The position numbers and the translations under genes were made by a program. A DNA stretch of 7,130 nucleotides, from assembly GCA_013001935.1 (NCBI GenBank), contig JABDKZ010000301.1, positions 1 to 7,130 of the forward strand. The letters are read 5' to 3'. The notes beneath the pieces were generated by a model. It was given only the letters and a program-made list of their open reading frames with translations, searched no databases and was not told the DNA's origin. Position 1 is the stretch's first letter, and each line of letters begins with the position of its first letter. Shown one piece after another: positions 6,461-7,130 of the stretch. The stretch is from Maribacter sp. (GTDB lineage: Bacteria; Bacteroidota; Bacteroidia; Flavobacteriales; Flavobacteriaceae).

Positions 6461-7087
6461 ATGCAACGAATATTTGTCACTGGAATATCAACAGATGTTG
6501 GGAAGACGATAGCTTCGGCTATTATCGTAGAGGCACTTGCGGCCGACTATTGGAAACCTGTACAGGCCGGTGAATTGGAGAATAGCGATAGCCATAAGGT
6601 AGCACGGTTGATATCCAATACCAAAACAAAAATACATCGCTGTAATTATGAACTTAAAACCCCCATGAGTCCACATGCAGCGGCCACAATTGATGGGATC
6701 ACAATCGATGTAAATAAAATTTCAGAACCTAAAATCGACAATCATTTAGTGATTGAAGGTGCTGGTGGATTGTTGGTGCCACTCAACGATGTTGATACCG
6801 TTTTAGATCTGATCTTGCCCAGTTATAAAGTTGTGGTGGTTTCCCGGCACTATTTGGGAAGTATTAATCATACACTTTTGACTATTAATTGGCTTCAATC
6901 AAAAGCATATGATGTTTCCATTTTATTTAGCGGGGATGAGCATACCACAACAGAAAGCATCATTCTTAAAAAAACAGGGGTAAAATACCTCGGAAGAATC
7001 AACGAAGAAAAATCATTTGATAAAGAAGTAATCAAGAAATATGCTGATAAGTTCAGATTAGCCTTAGAATCAATCTATACGCTGTAA
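6461..7087 (+). CDS. bioD: Dethiobiotin synthetase
   Basis: ATP-dependent cytosolic carboxylase and ring-closing enzyme that converts 7,8-diaminononanoate, CO2 and ATP into dethiobiotin, the substrate of BioB. The 208 residues are slightly short for the family but complete. Motifs: the P-loop FVTGISTDVGKT at 5-16 (K15, T16), WKPVQAG at 31-37 with K32 as the substrate/ATP-contacting lysine, SPHAAA at 70-75, EGAGGLLVPL at 99-108 with the metal-binding E99, and SINHTLLT at 134-141. The Ser of E. coli's KPVASG is Ala here; I believe this is common in flavobacterial BioD. The start follows the preceding stop by one base, suggesting coupled translation. BioA, needed between BioF and BioD in the pathway, is not in the window. 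Confidence 0.95.
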   Translation: MQRIFVTGISTDVGKTIASAIIVEALAADYWKPVQAGELENSDSHKVARLISNTKTKIHRCNYELKTPMSPHAAATIDGITIDVNKISEPKIDNHLVIEGAGGLLVPLNDVDTVLDLILPSYKVVVVSRHYLGSINHTLLTINWLQSKAYDVSILFSGDEHTTTESIILKKTGVKYLGRINEEKSFDKEVIKKYADKFRLALESIYTL

Positions 7088-7130
7088 AATTTCAGCATTC
7101 TCTACGGTTGCATGAACTTGATAATGCTTT
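7070..7130 (-). CDS. Possible 3' end of a convergent gene, cut by the window edge
   Basis: Read on the minus strand from the right edge, one frame is open for 19 codons (KHYQVHATVENAEILQRID) and stops with TGA at 7072-7070, inside the last codons of bioD. The codon choice looks natural and no plus-strand gene start is visible after bioD. The stretch is too short for the open frame to be significant alone, and I do not recognise the family. If real, it overlaps bioD tail to tail by 18 bases, and the two genes have no terminator hairpin between them. Confidence 0.3.
   Translation of the reverse strand, partial: KHYQVHATVENAEILQRID

Overview
The window looks like chromosomal DNA from a member of the Bacteroidota, most likely a flavobacterium (Flavobacteriia). 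The DNA is AT-rich and Shine-Dalgarno sequences are weak or absent. Several genes are preceded by TAnnTTTG boxes, the -7 element of the Bacteroidota primary sigma factor. AtpD carries the extra segment between the catalytic Glu and the MNEPPGAR motif that I know from Bacteroidota, and AtpC is the short form. I cannot name a genus.

Layout: (1) Positions 1-161 hold the terminator of an upstream gene and the atpD promoter region. (2) Positions 162-2035, plus strand, carry atpD and atpC, the beta and epsilon subunits of F1F0 ATP synthase, with a hairpin in the 86-base gap and a strong terminator after atpC. (3) Positions 2090-2817, minus strand, carry a two-gene unit: a four-helix DUF2975 membrane protein followed two bases later by a small Cro/CI-type regulator. 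Its promoter region has a TAnnTTTG box flanked by two near-identical 13-base repeats exactly 31 bases apart. (4) Positions 2898-3047, minus strand, hold a 49-codon reading frame that looks like the N-terminal stub of a GNAT acetyltransferase, five bases after the M61 stop. (5) Positions 3053-4834, minus strand, carry an exported M61-family metallopeptidase with a C-terminal PDZ domain. (6) Positions 4835-4894 are a compact divergent promoter region with a palindrome. (7) Positions 4895-7087, plus strand, carry a tight biotin operon: bioF, a DUF2007/zinc-ribbon protein, and bioD, separated by 5 bases and 1 base. (8) The right edge may contain the 3' end of a convergent gene.

Functionally there are three independent blocks: energy conservation (AtpD/AtpC), biotin synthesis (BioF makes the 7-oxo precursor, BioD closes the ureido ring; BioA and BioB lie outside the window), and an accessory-looking minus-strand block. 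The best candidates for something undescribed are the regulator/DUF2975 membrane-protein pair with its putative autoregulatory operators, apparently placed next to a truncated acetyltransferase gene, and the uncharacterised DUF2007 zinc-ribbon protein inside the biotin operon. I see no rRNA, tRNA, CRISPR array, insertion sequence or recognisable riboswitch.
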